Source: Streptomyces echinatus
Lineage (GTDB): Bacteria; Actinomycetota; Actinomycetes; Streptomycetales; Streptomycetaceae
Direction: 5' to 3'
NCBI RefSeq assembly: GCF_014203595.1
Contig: NZ_JACHJK010000008.1
Span: 186,001 to 250,000, forward strand
Length of the DNA: 64,000 nucleotides
Below are positions 33,752 through 42,228 of this stretch, piece after piece. Made by a program: the position numbers and the translations under genes. Each line of letters starts with the position of its first letter. Positions within the stretch are counted from its first letter, which is position 1. The notes beneath the pieces were generated by a model. It did no database searches. It was given only the letters and a program-made list of their open reading frames with translations, and was not told where the DNA came from.

Positions 33752-35563
33752 ATGGACGTTATGGGGGACAAGGCAACTCTGTTCGAGTCAGGGCGATTTG
33801 TGCAGCCTCCCGGCATCGAGCCGGCCCGCGACGAGATGGTGGACATGGGCGAAGCCGGCGAGGAGACGCGCCTCGCGCTCGCCGCGCAGAGCGGCGACGC
33901 CGAGGCGGCGAGTGTCCTCGGGTCCATGCTGCTGCGCCGCGGCGACCTCGACGGAGCCGAACCTCATCTGCGGGCCGCCACCGCGGCCGGTGACCGGGCC
34001 GCCGCCAACAACCTGGGAGTCCTGCTGCACCAGCGCGGCTACGCCGAGGAGGCGGCCGGCTGGTGGCGGATCGCCGCCGTGGCCGGATCCGCCGCCGCCG
34101 CGCACGCGCTCGGCCGCTGCCACCGCGAGCGCGGCGACGAGCCCGCCGCCGAGTACTGGCTGCGCCAGTCCGCCGAGCAGGGCCACGTCCTCGGCGCCTA
34201 CGCGCTCGCCGACCTGCTGGAGCACCGCGGGGACGTCGCAGCCGAGCACTGGATGCGGGCCGCGGCCGAGCGCGGGCACCGCGAGGCCGCCTACCGGCTG
34301 GCGCGCGCGCTCGACCGCACCGCCGGGCACGGGGACGAGAACGGGTCCGACAACGCTGTCGCGGAGGCCGAGCAGTGGTACCGGCAGGCCGCCGCGCGCG
34401 GTCACCGGCGGGCCGCGCTGCACCTCGGGGCGATCCTGGAGCGCCGCGGGGAACTGAAGGAGGCCGGCCGCTGGTACCTGACCTCCGCCAAGGACGGCGA
34501 GCCGCGGGCCGCCTGCGCGCTGGGCTTCCTGCTGCGCGACGCCGGCGACACCGAGAGCGCGGCCGTGTGGTGGCTGCGCGCCGCCCAGGAGGGCGACGGC
34601 AACGCGGCCAACGCGCTGGGCGCGCTGCACGCCGAGCGCGGTGAGACCCAGACCGCCGAGCGCTGGTACCGCGCCGCGCTGGACGCCGGCGACGACAACG
34701 GCGCCTACAACCTCGGGCTGCTCTGTGCCGAGCAGGGCCGGACCACCCAGGCCGAGCAGTGGTACCGGCGGGCCGCCTACGCCGGGCACCGGGAGGCCGC
34801 GAACGCGCTGGCCATCCTGCTGCTCCAGGGCGGCGACACGACCGGGGCCGAGCCGTGGTTCTCCAAGGCCGCCGAGGCCGGCAGCGTGGACGCCGCGTTC
34901 AACCTCGGCATCCTCTACGCGGGCCGCGGCGAGGACGAGATGGGCTTGCGCTGGTACGAGCGGGCGGCCTCCGCCGGACACGCCGAGGCCGCGCTGCAGG
35001 TCGGGATCGCCCGGCTGCGCGAGGGCGACGAGCCGGAGGCCGAACGGCATCTGCGCTGCGCCGCGGGCAGCGGCAGTGCGGAGGGCGCATACCGGCTGGC
35101 CGCCCTGCTCGACGCGCGCCGGCCGCCGGAGCCCGCGCACGAGCTGGGGGAGATCGTGCAGGAGAAGACCGAGTGCGAGGAGTGGTACGAGCGTGCCGCC
35201 TCGCAAGGGCACCGGCGGGCGCAGGTGCGGGTCGGCATGCTCGCTGCGGCCCGGGGCGACGTGGTGGAGGCGGCGCGGTGGTACCGGACGGCGGCCGAGG
35301 CCGGGTCGCGCAACGGTGCCTTCAACCTGGGGCTGCTGCTCGCCCGCGAGGGCAGCGAGCCGGAGGCGGCGGTGTGGTGGACCCGGGCCGCCGACGCCGG
35401 GCACGGCCGGGCGGCGCTCCGGCTGGCCCTGGTCTACGCGCGTCGCGGTGAGCTGGCGGAAGGGCAGAGGTGGGCCGACCGGGCCGTGGCGCTGGGGCCG
35501 GCGGAGGTCGCGGAGCGGGCGGGGCGGCTGCGGGACGCACTGCGGGAGGAACTGTCCGCGTGA
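33752..35563 (+). CDS. Sel1/TPR-repeat protein
   Basis: A 603-residue cytosolic repeat protein with about fourteen Sel1-like/TPR units. Each unit carries A-x-x-x-L-G-x-L-x-x-x-R-G-D followed by A-E-x-W-x-R-x-A-A-x-x-G-(H/S/D), for example EQWYRRAAYAGHREAANALA. The first ~45 residues are non-repeat and acidic. Proteins of this type are scaffolds for protein-protein contact; the partner is not indicated by neighbours. ATG 33752 has an aggtgg site; ATG 33761 is possible. It lies between two identical tRNA genes. Confidence 0.88.
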   Translation: MDVMGDKATLFESGRFVQPPGIEPARDEMVDMGEAGEETRLALAAQSGDAEAASVLGSMLLRRGDLDGAEPHLRAATAAGDRAAANNLGVLLHQRGYAEEAAGWWRIAAVAGSAAAAHALGRCHRERGDEPAAEYWLRQSAEQGHVLGAYALADLLEHRGDVAAEHWMRAAAERGHREAAYRLARALDRTAGHGDENGSDNAVAEAEQWYRQAAARGHRRAALHLGAILERRGELKEAGRWYLTSAKDGEPRAACALGFLLRDAGDTESAAVWWLRAAQEGDGNAANALGALHAERGETQTAERWYRAALDAGDDNGAYNLGLLCAEQGRTTQAEQWYRRAAYAGHREAANALAILLLQGGDTTGAEPWFSKAAEAGSVDAAFNLGILYAGRGEDEMGLRWYERAASAGHAEAALQVGIARLREGDEPEAERHLRCAAGSGSAEGAYRLAALLDARRPPEPAHELGEIVQEKTECEEWYERAASQGHRRAQVRVGMLAAARGDVVEAARWYRTAAEAGSRNGAFNLGLLLAREGSEPEAAVWWTRAADAGHGRAALRLALVYARRGELAEGQRWADRAVALGPAEVAERAGRLRDALREELSA

Positions 35564-35693
35564 CCTGGTCCGGGTGACCCGGTCCGAGCGGCTGTGCGGG
35601 CCGGGGGTGCGGGGCCGGGGAGTGACCCGTGCCACCTCGCCGCGAATGGATTTGCATCCCGGCACCGCCCTCCCGTAATGTCGTGTTCACCGA

Positions 35694-35767
35694 CGCGGGG
35701 TGGAGCAGCTCGGTAGCTCGCTGGGCTCATAACCCAGAGGTCGCAGGTTCAAATCCTGTCCCCGCTA
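35694..35767 (+). tRNA. Initiator tRNA-fMet (CAU), copy 2
   Basis: All 74 bases match the copy at 33473, with the same C1 x U72 mismatch and GGG/CCC anticodon stem. A clear promoter precedes it: TTGCAT (35652-35657), 18-base spacer, TAATGT (35676-35681). The flanks differ from those of copy 1 beyond a few bases, so only the tRNA itself is duplicated or conserved. Confidence 0.96.
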
Positions 35768-35774
35768 CTGAAGA

Positions 35775-35818
35775 CCGAGGGCCGGAATCCAGAAATGGAT
35801 TCCGGCCCTCGGTGTTTT
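35775..35818 (+). terminator. Terminator after tRNA-fMet copy 2
   Basis: A perfect 16-base stem (ccgagggccggaatcc and complement) with a 6-base loop, followed by tgtttt: a textbook intrinsic terminator. Confidence 0.92.
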
Positions 35819-35877
35819 CACGCGCACACGGCCGAGAGGTCTCCGTGTCCGTGTCGAGCCCTCTCGGGCATACGCGA

Positions 35878-35903
35878 GGAGCCCCGGCGGATGCCGGGGC
35901 TCC
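35878..35903 (-). terminator. Terminator of catR
   Basis: A perfect 11-base stem (ggagccccggc and complement) with a 4-base loop, 14 bases beyond the catR stop codon on the minus strand. Confidence 0.8.
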
Positions 35904-35917
35904 AGGGAAGCGTGGTG

Positions 35918-36334
35918 TTACGCGCTCGCACAGTTCGGGCACAGTCCCCGGTACGTCATCTCGACGTCCGACACCGTGAAGCCGAAGCGTTCGGAGTCGG
36001 GGAGGTCGGCGAGGGGGTTGCCGGTCGGGTGGACGTCACGGATCGCGCCGCAGCGAGCGCAGACCAGGTGGTGGTGCGGCCGGTGCGCGTTCGGGTCGTA
36101 CCGCTTGGCGCGCTTGTCCGTGCTGACTTCCAGGACCTCGCCGAGGGTCACCAGCTCACCCAGCGTGTTGTAGACGGTCGCCCGGGAGATCTCCGGCAGC
36201 TTGGCGACGGCCCGTGCGTGCACCTCGTCGGCCGTCAGATGGACGTGCTCGCCGTTCAGGACCTCGGCCACCACGCGTCGCTGCGCGGTCATCCGCCATC
36301 CGCGTCCACGCAGCCGTTCCAGAAGGTCGCTCAT
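35918..36334 (-). CDS. catR: Fur-family peroxide/iron-responsive repressor CatR
   Basis: A 138-residue Fur-family protein. The winged helix contains RMTAQRRVVAEVL and the recognition part EISRATVYNTLGELV; the dimer domain has the metal segment HRPHHHLVCARCG and CxxC pairs (CARC and CPNC) for structural zinc. CatR-type repressors sense hydrogen peroxide by metal-catalysed or thiol oxidation and repress the catalase gene, here divergently transcribed 145 bases away. The start is ATG 36334 with an agg site; GTG 36340 is possible. The symbol follows the S. coelicolor homologue in the same genomic place. Confidence 0.86.
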   Translation of the reverse strand: MSDLLERLRGRGWRMTAQRRVVAEVLNGEHVHLTADEVHARAVAKLPEISRATVYNTLGELVTLGEVLEVSTDKRAKRYDPNAHRPHHHLVCARCGAIRDVHPTGNPLADLPDSERFGFTVSDVEMTYRGLCPNCASA

Positions 36335-36395
36335 GGCCACCAGCCTAACAGGAAGAGGGACCAGGTCGGGAATATGTGTGACTTTGGATCGTGGC

Positions 36396-36423
36396 TTGAC
36401 TTAGACAAAGTCCATTGTAGGAT
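36396..36423 (+). promoter_or_regulatory. katA promoter with overlapping CatR/Fur-like palindrome
   Basis: TTGACT (36396-36401) and TAGGAT (36418-36423) with a 16-base spacer form a good promoter. The inverted repeat gacttagacaaagtc (36398-36412, 5-base arms) overlaps the -35, and a nested acaa/ttgt dyad (36405-36418) reaches the -10. That is where a Fur-family repressor would block RNA polymerase. Confidence 0.78.
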
Positions 36424-36479
36424 CAAAACCGGCTTTGGCCACAGGACAGGACTAGTCAGTGATGACGCAGGAGGCGCAC

Positions 36480-37934
36480 GTGTCGCAGGGACCGCTCACC
36501 ACGGAGGCCGGTGCTCCGGTCGCCGACAACCAGAACAGCGAGACGGCGGGCGTCGGCGGGCCGGTCCTGGTCCAGGACCAGCTGCTGCTGGAGAAGCTGG
36601 CCCACTTCAACCGTGAGCGCATCCCGGAGCGTGTGGTGCACGCCCGCGGCGCCGGCGCCTACGGCACGTTCACCGTGACCGCCGACGTCACGCCGTACAC
36701 GCGTGCCGCGTTCCTCTCCGAGGTCGGCAAGGAGACCGAGGTCTTCCTGCGCTTCTCGACGGTGGCCGGCAATCTCGGCGCGGCCGACGCGGTCCGGGAC
36801 CCGCGGGGCTTCGCGCTGAAGTTCTACACCGAGGAGGGCAACTACGATCTCGTCGGCAACAACACCCCGGTGTTCTTCATCCGGGACGCGATCAAGTTCC
36901 CGGACTTCATCCACACCCAGAAGCGCGACCCGTACACCGGCAGCACGGAAGCCGACAGCGTGTGGGACTTCTGGTCGCTGTCGCCGGAGTCGACCCATCA
37001 GGTGACCTGGCTCTTCGGCGACCGCGGCATCCCGGCCTCATACCGGCACATGGACGGCTTCGGCTCGCACACCTACCAGTGGAGCAACGAGGCCGGTGAG
37101 GTCTTCTGGGTCAAGTACCACTTCAAGACCGACCAGGGGATCAAGAACCTCACGGCCGAGGAGGCGGAGGTCCTCGCGGGCAAGGACCCCGACTCCCACC
37201 AGCGCGACCTGCGTGAGGCGATCGAGCGCGGCGAGTTCCCGAGCTGGACCGTGGGCGTGCAGATCATGCCCGCGGCGGACGCGGCGACCTACCGCTTCAA
37301 CCCGTTCGACCTGACCAAGGTGTGGCCGCACGCGGACTACCCGGTCGTCGAGATCGGCAGGCTGGAGCTGAACCGCAACCCGCGGAACGTCTTCGCCGAG
37401 GTCGAGCAGTCGGTCTTCAGCCCCGCGCACTTCGTGCCCGGCATCGGCCCCTCGCCCGACAAGATGCTCCAGGGGCGGCTCTTCGCCTACGGCGACGCGC
37501 ACCGCTACCGCGTCGGCATCAACGCCGACCACCTGCCGGTCAACCGCCCGCACGCCACCGAGGCCCGCACCAACTCCCGGGACGGCTTCCTCTACGACGG
37601 CCGGCACGGCGGGGCGAAGAACTACGAGCCCAACAGCTTCGGCGGCCCGCAGCAGACCGGCCGCCCGCTGTGGCAGCCATTCGACGGCTTCACCGGCGGC
37701 ACGGGCGGCCACCCGACCCCGGTGCACGCCGAGGACGACGACTTCGTGCAGGCGGGCAACCTCTACCGGCTGATGTCGCAGGAGGAGAAGGAGCGTCTGG
37801 TCGCCAACCTGGCCGGCGCCCTCTCGCAGGTCTCGCGCGAGGACATCGTCGAGCGCGCCGTCGGCAACTTCCGCAACGCCGACGCCGACTTCGGCAAGCG
37901 GCTGGAGGCGGCGGTGCAGGCGCTGCGCGACTGA
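36480..37934 (+). CDS. katA: Monofunctional haem catalase
   Basis: A 484-residue clade-3-size catalase. The distal His is in RVVHARGAGAYG, the distal Asn in VGNNTPVFF, and the proximal Tyr in RLFAYGDAHRYRVG; NADPH-site residues are not assessed. The enzyme converts peroxide to water and oxygen in the cytosol. Start: GTG 36480 has a perfect aggagg 5 bases before it, so the upstream ATG codons at 36459/36462 are rejected even though the frame is open. It is controlled by the promoter-operator at 36396 and divergent from catR. This is the S. coelicolor catA type. Confidence 0.93.
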   Translation: MSQGPLTTEAGAPVADNQNSETAGVGGPVLVQDQLLLEKLAHFNRERIPERVVHARGAGAYGTFTVTADVTPYTRAAFLSEVGKETEVFLRFSTVAGNLGAADAVRDPRGFALKFYTEEGNYDLVGNNTPVFFIRDAIKFPDFIHTQKRDPYTGSTEADSVWDFWSLSPESTHQVTWLFGDRGIPASYRHMDGFGSHTYQWSNEAGEVFWVKYHFKTDQGIKNLTAEEAEVLAGKDPDSHQRDLREAIERGEFPSWTVGVQIMPAADAATYRFNPFDLTKVWPHADYPVVEIGRLELNRNPRNVFAEVEQSVFSPAHFVPGIGPSPDKMLQGRLFAYGDAHRYRVGINADHLPVNRPHATEARTNSRDGFLYDGRHGGAKNYEPNSFGGPQQTGRPLWQPFDGFTGGTGGHPTPVHAEDDDFVQAGNLYRLMSQEEKERLVANLAGALSQVSREDIVERAVGNFRNADADFGKRLEAAVQALRD

Positions 37935-37956
37935 GCCGGCCGCCCTCGCGGCTGGG

Positions 37957-37990
37957 CGGGCCGGACCCACGGTGCTCTGGGTCCGGCCCG
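37957..37990. terminator. Bidirectional terminator katA / CBS gene
   Basis: A perfect 13-base stem (cgggccggaccca and complement) with an 8-base loop between convergent genes, followed by ttcgt. Confidence 0.85.
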
Positions 37991-37999
37991 TTCGTGTGC

Positions 38000-38395
38000 T
38001 CAGGGCACGGCTGCGGGCTCGCGGGCCGGGACCCAGCGGCGGATGATGTCGCGGACCGAGACGATCCCGGCCACGTCGCCGTGGTCGAGCACGATCAGGT
38101 GCCGGAAGCCGCCGTGCGCCATGGCGCGGGCCGCCTCCTCCAGGGTCCAGGTCGGGGCGGCGAAGACGACGTCGGTGGTGGTGTGGGCGTGGGTGCGTTC
38201 GGCGTCCGGGTTCTGGCCCAGGCCGACGGAGTTCAGGATGTCGCGTTCGGTGAGGATGCCGATGCCGCCGGCGTCCGGGTCGAGGACCACGGCGGCGCCG
38301 ACGCGGCGGGCGGACATCAGGGCGGCTGCCTGGCGGAGGGTGTGGGCGGGGCCGAGCGTGAGGATCACCGTGCTCATGGCGTCACGGACGAGCAT
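38000..38395 (-). CDS. CBS-domain pair protein
   Basis: A 131-residue protein made only of two CBS motifs (VRDAMSTVILTLGPAHTLRQ and TTTDVVFAAPTWTLEEAARAM). The turns GIGILTERDIL and GIVSVRDIIRRW are the usual CBS ends. Such proteins bind adenosyl ligands and act as energy sensors. ATG 38395 starts directly at the first motif. It has no partner gene adjacent; katA converges on it and hisN lies 172 bases away. Confidence 0.88.
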   Translation of the reverse strand: MLVRDAMSTVILTLGPAHTLRQAAALMSARRVGAAVVLDPDAGGIGILTERDILNSVGLGQNPDAERTHAHTTTDVVFAAPTWTLEEAARAMAHGGFRHLIVLDHGDVAGIVSVRDIIRRWVPAREPAAVP

Positions 38396-38549
38396 GGATG
38401 GGCCACCTCCTAGAATCCTCCCCGTTGTGCGGGCCCGGCGCGGGAGGCGCCTGTTCGGTAATGCACAAGTTCACAAGCGGGGGTAACCTCAGACTGCCAG
38501 GTAAAGGGCGGGTCAACAAGGGGGCGCGCGACGCCAGTTGAGGGCGTAC

Positions 38550-38563
38550 CGGGAGTACTCCCG
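38550..38563 (-). terminator. Possible terminator of hisN
   Basis: The palindrome cgggagtactcccg (5-base stem, 4-base loop) lies 5 bases beyond the hisN stop. It is short, so a terminator role is tentative. Confidence 0.45.
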
Positions 38564-38567
38564 TTCC

Positions 38568-39368
38568 TCACCGGCGCTGGTTGAGATACCCCAGCAACTC
38601 GTCGTGCAGCAGCCCGTTGGACGCCGCCGCGTTGCCGCTGTGCGGGCCCGGGCGGCCGTCGAGGCCGGTGAAGGTGCCGCCCGCCTCGGTGACGACGATC
38701 GCGTTGGCGGCCATGTCCCACAGGGACAGCTCCGGCTCGGCGCAGAAATCCACGGAGCCCTCCGCCACCATCATGTACGGCCAGAAGTCGCCGTACGCGC
38801 GCGTGCGCCACACCTGGCGGGTGAGGTCCAGGAAACCGTCCAGGCGGTCCTGCTCCTCCCAGCCGGAGAGCGAGGAGTACGCGAAGGAGGCGTCCGCGAG
38901 CTTGCCGACCTGGGAGACGTGGATACGGGACGCGGCGGTGAGGTTGCGGCCGGTGAAGGCGCCGTGGCCCTTCGCCGCCCACCAGCGGCGCTGCAGGGCG
39001 GGGGCGGAGACGACCCCGACGACGGGCTCGTAGCCGCCCTCCGTCGCCTCCATCAGGGAGATGAGGGTGGCCCACACGGGAACACCGCGTACGTAGTTCT
39101 TGGTGCCGTCGATGGGGTCGATCACCCAGCGTCGGGGGCCGGTTCCCTCCACGCCGTACTCCTCGCCGAGGACCGCGTCCCTCGGTCGGGCGCGCTGGAG
39201 CTGGCCGCGGATGACGTCTTCCGCCGCCTTGTCCGCTTCGCTCACCGGGGTCATGTCCGGCTTCGTCTCCACCTTCAGGTCGAGCGCCTTGAAGCGGGCC
39301 ATGGTGGCGGCGTCGGCCGCGTCCGCGAGCACATGGGCGAGACGGAGGTCGTCGAGGTAGTCCGGCAT
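38568..39368 (-). CDS. hisN: Histidinol-phosphate phosphatase HisN (IMPase family)
   Basis: A 266-residue inositol-monophosphatase-fold phosphatase. The metal-binding residues are in VLGEEYG (Glu), WVIDPIDGTKNYVRG (Asp-Pro-Ile-Asp-Gly-Thr) and LSLWDMAANAIVVTEAGG (WD). In S. coelicolor the gene at this position (SCO5208) supplies the missing histidinol-phosphate phosphatase of histidine biosynthesis; that is prior knowledge. ATG 39368 is chosen because the preceding ~30 codons of open frame are Arg/Pro-rich and unlike the family. Divergent from the TetR gene with a 134-base gap. Confidence 0.87.
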   Translation of the reverse strand: MPDYLDDLRLAHVLADAADAATMARFKALDLKVETKPDMTPVSEADKAAEDVIRGQLQRARPRDAVLGEEYGVEGTGPRRWVIDPIDGTKNYVRGVPVWATLISLMEATEGGYEPVVGVVSAPALQRRWWAAKGHGAFTGRNLTAASRIHVSQVGKLADASFAYSSLSGWEEQDRLDGFLDLTRQVWRTRAYGDFWPYMMVAEGSVDFCAEPELSLWDMAANAIVVTEAGGTFTGLDGRPGPHSGNAAASNGLLHDELLGYLNQRR

Positions 39369-39502
39369 GTGAGGAACGGTATCCGGCGGGCGGGTGCGGG
39401 GGCCACCAGGGTCCGGGTGTGAACGGCCGTCGCGAACCCTTGACAGTGCATACAGGCGCGTCAAATCTGGGCGCAGTGTCGCTGTGACCCAGGGAGGCGA
39501 GG

Positions 39503-40108
39503 ATGCCTGCTGCCCGGGAATCGTTGTTGGACGCCGCGTTCACGGCGCTCGTGCGCCGGCCGTGGTCCGCGGTGCGGATGGTCGACGTGGCCGCGTCGGC
39601 CGGGGTGTCCCGGCAGACCCTGTACAACGAGTTCGGCAGCAAGGACGGGCTGGCCCGGGCACTGGTGCGGCGGGAGGCCGACGGCTACCTCGCCGGTGTC
39701 GAGCGGGCCCTGGCCGGCTCCGCCGGGGCGGGCGAGCGGCTCACCGCCACCGCCGAGTGGACCACCACCGCCGCCCGGGAGAACGCGCTGGTCCGGGCCA
39801 TGCTCACCGGCTGCTGGACCGAGCGGCTGCCGGCCCCGCCGCTCACCGCCGTGCCCTCCGCCACCACGGTCCCGGCCCAGCGCCGGGCCGACGGGCCGCT
39901 GCCGACGCCCCGCGACTTCGTGCGGATCGTCCGGGACCGGGCGGCGACCGCGCTGGCCGGCCCCGGCACCGCCCCGGACGACACCGCCGAACTGCTGCGC
40001 TCCTGCGAACTGGTCGTCCGCCTCGCCCTGTCCTGCGTGGCGGCCCCGACCACGGAGGGCAAAATGGCGGACCTGGTCCGGGCGGTACTCCCACGGCACC
40101 CGGTGTGA
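39503..40108 (+). CDS. TetR-family transcriptional regulator
   Basis: A 201-residue TetR-type repressor. The HTH is VRMVDVAASAGVSRQTLYNE (~24-43) followed by FGSKDGLARALVRREADG. The C-terminal ligand domain is Ala/Thr-rich and gives no ligand clue. ATG 39503 has a gggagg site 6 bases upstream. A possible promoter carries TTGACA at 39440-39445 with a poor -10 (aaatct). The regulator is not divergent from a transporter; the nearest candidate targets are hisN and the SMR exporter downstream. Confidence 0.85.
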   Translation: MPAARESLLDAAFTALVRRPWSAVRMVDVAASAGVSRQTLYNEFGSKDGLARALVRREADGYLAGVERALAGSAGAGERLTATAEWTTTAARENALVRAMLTGCWTERLPAPPLTAVPSATTVPAQRRADGPLPTPRDFVRIVRDRAATALAGPGTAPDDTAELLRSCELVVRLALSCVAAPTTEGKMADLVRAVLPRHPV

Positions 40109-40176
40109 GCCGGCCCGGCCGGTACCGCGGCCCCGCAGCCCCAGGGCCCGGTACCGCCAGGAGACGGCCGCCCGCG

Positions 40177-40788
40177 TCAGACGTCGCCCTCGTACGGTCC
40201 GTTGCGCTGGTACACGGCCCGGTACGGCCGGGGGAGGTCGCTGCGCTCATGGGCCGCGTCGGACCGGTCGGCGGGGGCCGAAAGCGCCGACAGCACGCGC
40301 AGCCGCTCCAGTCCGGCCAGCACCGCGGCCCGGTGACCGGACTCCTTCATCCACCGCGGCAGCCGCGGGAACATCGCCCTCGTGCGGCCGGTGCCGCCCT
40401 CCCGCAGGGTGGCACCGGTATAGGCGGCCAGCGCCTCGACGTGTTCCTCGTTGCAGGCCCACAGGACGTGGCCCGCACAGCGCGTCTGCAGCCACAGGGG
40501 CCGCCGGAAGAACGGGTCCTCGGTTCCGCCGAGCTGCGCCGCGACGAGCGCGCCGTCCCGCCTGGCGGCCTGCCATCCGGCATTCACACCGCACCCGCCA
40601 CAGGCGAGCCGGCGGGGCCGGACCAGCAGTTCGCCGGAGTGGGCGAGCGGGGGGAGACCGGGGCGCGGGATCACGTCCGCCCGGCCGCCGCAGCGGGGAC
40701 ACACCACCAGGACGCGGCCGGCGAACCGGGGCAGCCACTCGCCGCGGTCGCGATGCCGGGCCGGACCGGTGTCCTGTTCACGGTCCAT
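40177..40788 (-). CDS. Conserved hypothetical protein with zinc ribbon
   Basis: A 203-residue basic protein. Cysteines CPRC and CGGC (~31-34 and ~64-67) suggest a zinc ribbon near the N-terminus; after it, ANN-like segments WLQTRCAGHVLWACNEEHVE and MFPRLPRWMKESGHRAA are readable. The tail is Arg/Pro-rich. I do not recognise a family. ATG 40788 begins 12 bases beyond the stop codon of the SMR gene (end 40800) and probably belongs to the same transcript; no clear ribosome site is present. Confidence 0.7.
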   Translation of the reverse strand: MDREQDTGPARHRDRGEWLPRFAGRVLVVCPRCGGRADVIPRPGLPPLAHSGELLVRPRRLACGGCGVNAGWQAARRDGALVAAQLGGTEDPFFRRPLWLQTRCAGHVLWACNEEHVEALAAYTGATLREGGTGRTRAMFPRLPRWMKESGHRAAVLAGLERLRVLSALSAPADRSDAAHERSDLPRPYRAVYQRNGPYEGDV

Positions 40789-40799
40789 GCGGGGCGCGC

Positions 40800-41123
40800 C
40801 TAGTGCGCCGACCCCGACAGCTGAAGCCCGATCACCCCGACGATGACCAGGCTGATGGAGACGATCTTCAGGGTGGACACCAGGTCGCCGAGGAAGACCA
40901 TGCCGTAGATCGCGGTGCCCGCCGCGCCGATCCCGGTCCACACGGCGTAGGCGGGGCCGACGTCCAGCTTCTTCAGGGAGAGGGTCAGCAGGCCGAAGCT
41001 GCCCAGGGCGAACGACGCGAAGGCGATCGTCGGCCACAGGCGCGTGAACCCGTGGGAGAGTTTCAGGCACACGGCGAAACCGGTCTCCAGAATCCCGGCC
41101 ACTATGACCAGCAGCCACGCCAT
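40800..41123 (-). CDS. SMR-family exporter (SugE/Gdx-like)
   Basis: A 107-residue four-helix small multidrug-resistance transporter. The N-terminus AWLLVIVAGILETGFAVCLK carries the membrane Glu (near residue 13-14), and the loop KLSHGFTRLWPTIAF and the motif VWTGIGAAGTAIYGM are typical. The close match to the SugE/Gdx branch suggests guanidinium/H+ exchange, not general drug efflux. ATG 41123 has a gggagga site. No guanidine riboswitch was recognised upstream. Confidence 0.86.
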   Translation of the reverse strand: MAWLLVIVAGILETGFAVCLKLSHGFTRLWPTIAFASFALGSFGLLTLSLKKLDVGPAYAVWTGIGAAGTAIYGMVFLGDLVSTLKIVSISLVIVGVIGLQLSGSAH

Positions 41124-41207
41124 GTGCGGTCCTCCCGTTGGTCCGGATCTCCGGCTCGGTGCGATTATGCACTTACCGAACTCACGGCCGGGCAAACAAC
41201 GCGGGGC

Positions 41208-42218
41208 TCAGTCGCCTTCCTTGCGTTCCCGCGTGGCCAGCAGCCGGCGCAGGGAATACAGCCGTGCGGGGTCCGCGTGCCCCTCCTCCACCCACGCGTC
41301 CAGCGCGCAGTCCTGCTCGTCGTGGCTGCACGCGCGCGGGCAGCCCTCCGTGCCGGGTTCGAGGTCCGGGAAGGCGTGGATCACCCGGGACGGGTCGATG
41401 TGCGCGAGCCCGAAGGAGCGGACTCCCGGGGTGTCGACGACCCAGCCGTCCCCGCCCCCCAGCGGCAGCGCGAGGGCCGAGGTGGTGGTGTGCCGGCCCC
41501 GGCCGGTCACCGCGTTCACATGTCCCGTCGTTCGCCGGCGCTCCTCGGGCACGAGCGCGTTGACCAGGGTCGTCTTGCCGACGCCGGAGTGGCCCACGAA
41601 CGCGGTGACCCGGCCGTCCAGATGCGCGCGTACCCGGTCCGCCGCGCCCCCGCTCTCCAGCTCCTCGCGGCTGGTGACGACGTACGGGATGTCCAGGTCG
41701 CCGTACAGCTCCAGCAGCTTGTCCGGCGGGGCCAGGTCCGACTTGGTCATCACCAGCAGCGGCTCGAGACCGCCGTCGTAGGCCGCGACCAGACAGCGGT
41801 CGATCAGCCGGGGGCGCGGCTCCGGGTCGGCCAGGGCCGTCACGATCGCCAGCTGGTCGGCGTTGGCCACGACCACTCGCTCGTACGGATCGTCGTCGTC
41901 GGCCGTGCGGCGCAGCAGCGACGACCGCTCCTCGATGCGGACGATCCGCGCGAGCGTGTCCTTCATGCCGGACAGATCGCCGACCAGGGCCACCCGGTCG
42001 CCCACCACGGCCGCCTTGCGGCCCAGCTCGCGGGCCTTCATCGCCATGATCGTGCGGTCGTCGACCAGACAGGTCAGCCGGCCCCGGTCGACGGTGAGGA
42101 CCATCCCCTCCGCCGCGTCCTCGTGCTTCGGGCGGATGTTCGTCCGCGGCCGGTTGCCCTTGCGGTTGGGACGGCTGCGGATGTCGTCCTCGTCGGTGTG
42201 CTTGCCGTAGCGGCGCAT
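41208..42218 (-). CDS. rsgA: Ribosome small-subunit maturation GTPase RsgA
   Basis: A 336-residue circularly permuted GTPase. Motif order is G4 VMTKSDL, then G1 VGHSGVGKTTLVNAL, then G3 VDTPGVRSF; the zinc site CPRACSHDEQDC closes the protein. RsgA releases from and checks the 30S subunit during assembly. Start ATG 42218 is the first Met of the RRYGKHTDED N-terminus; the upstream open frame overlaps aroA. The gap to the aroA stop is 10 bases, indicating an aroA-rsgA operon, as in many actinobacteria (Rv3227-Rv3228 in M. tuberculosis). Confidence 0.92.
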   Translation of the reverse strand: MRRYGKHTDEDDIRSRPNRKGNRPRTNIRPKHEDAAEGMVLTVDRGRLTCLVDDRTIMAMKARELGRKAAVVGDRVALVGDLSGMKDTLARIVRIEERSSLLRRTADDDDPYERVVVANADQLAIVTALADPEPRPRLIDRCLVAAYDGGLEPLLVMTKSDLAPPDKLLELYGDLDIPYVVTSREELESGGAADRVRAHLDGRVTAFVGHSGVGKTTLVNALVPEERRRTTGHVNAVTGRGRHTTTSALALPLGGGDGWVVDTPGVRSFGLAHIDPSRVIHAFPDLEPGTEGCPRACSHDEQDCALDAWVEEGHADPARLYSLRRLLATRERKEGD

Positions 42219-42228
42219 GGCGTGATCC

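Noticed and set aside
33473..35767. A prophage or integrative element at the twin tRNA genes
   Set aside because: No integrase, phage genes or attachment repeats other than the tRNA copies themselves.
36459..36479. ATG codons upstream of katA
   Set aside because: The aggagg site is placed for GTG 36480; starting earlier would put that site inside the gene.
41124..41207. Guanidine-II (mini-ykkC) riboswitch before the SMR gene
   Set aside because: Only one short hairpin was found; no twin ACGR loops could be read.
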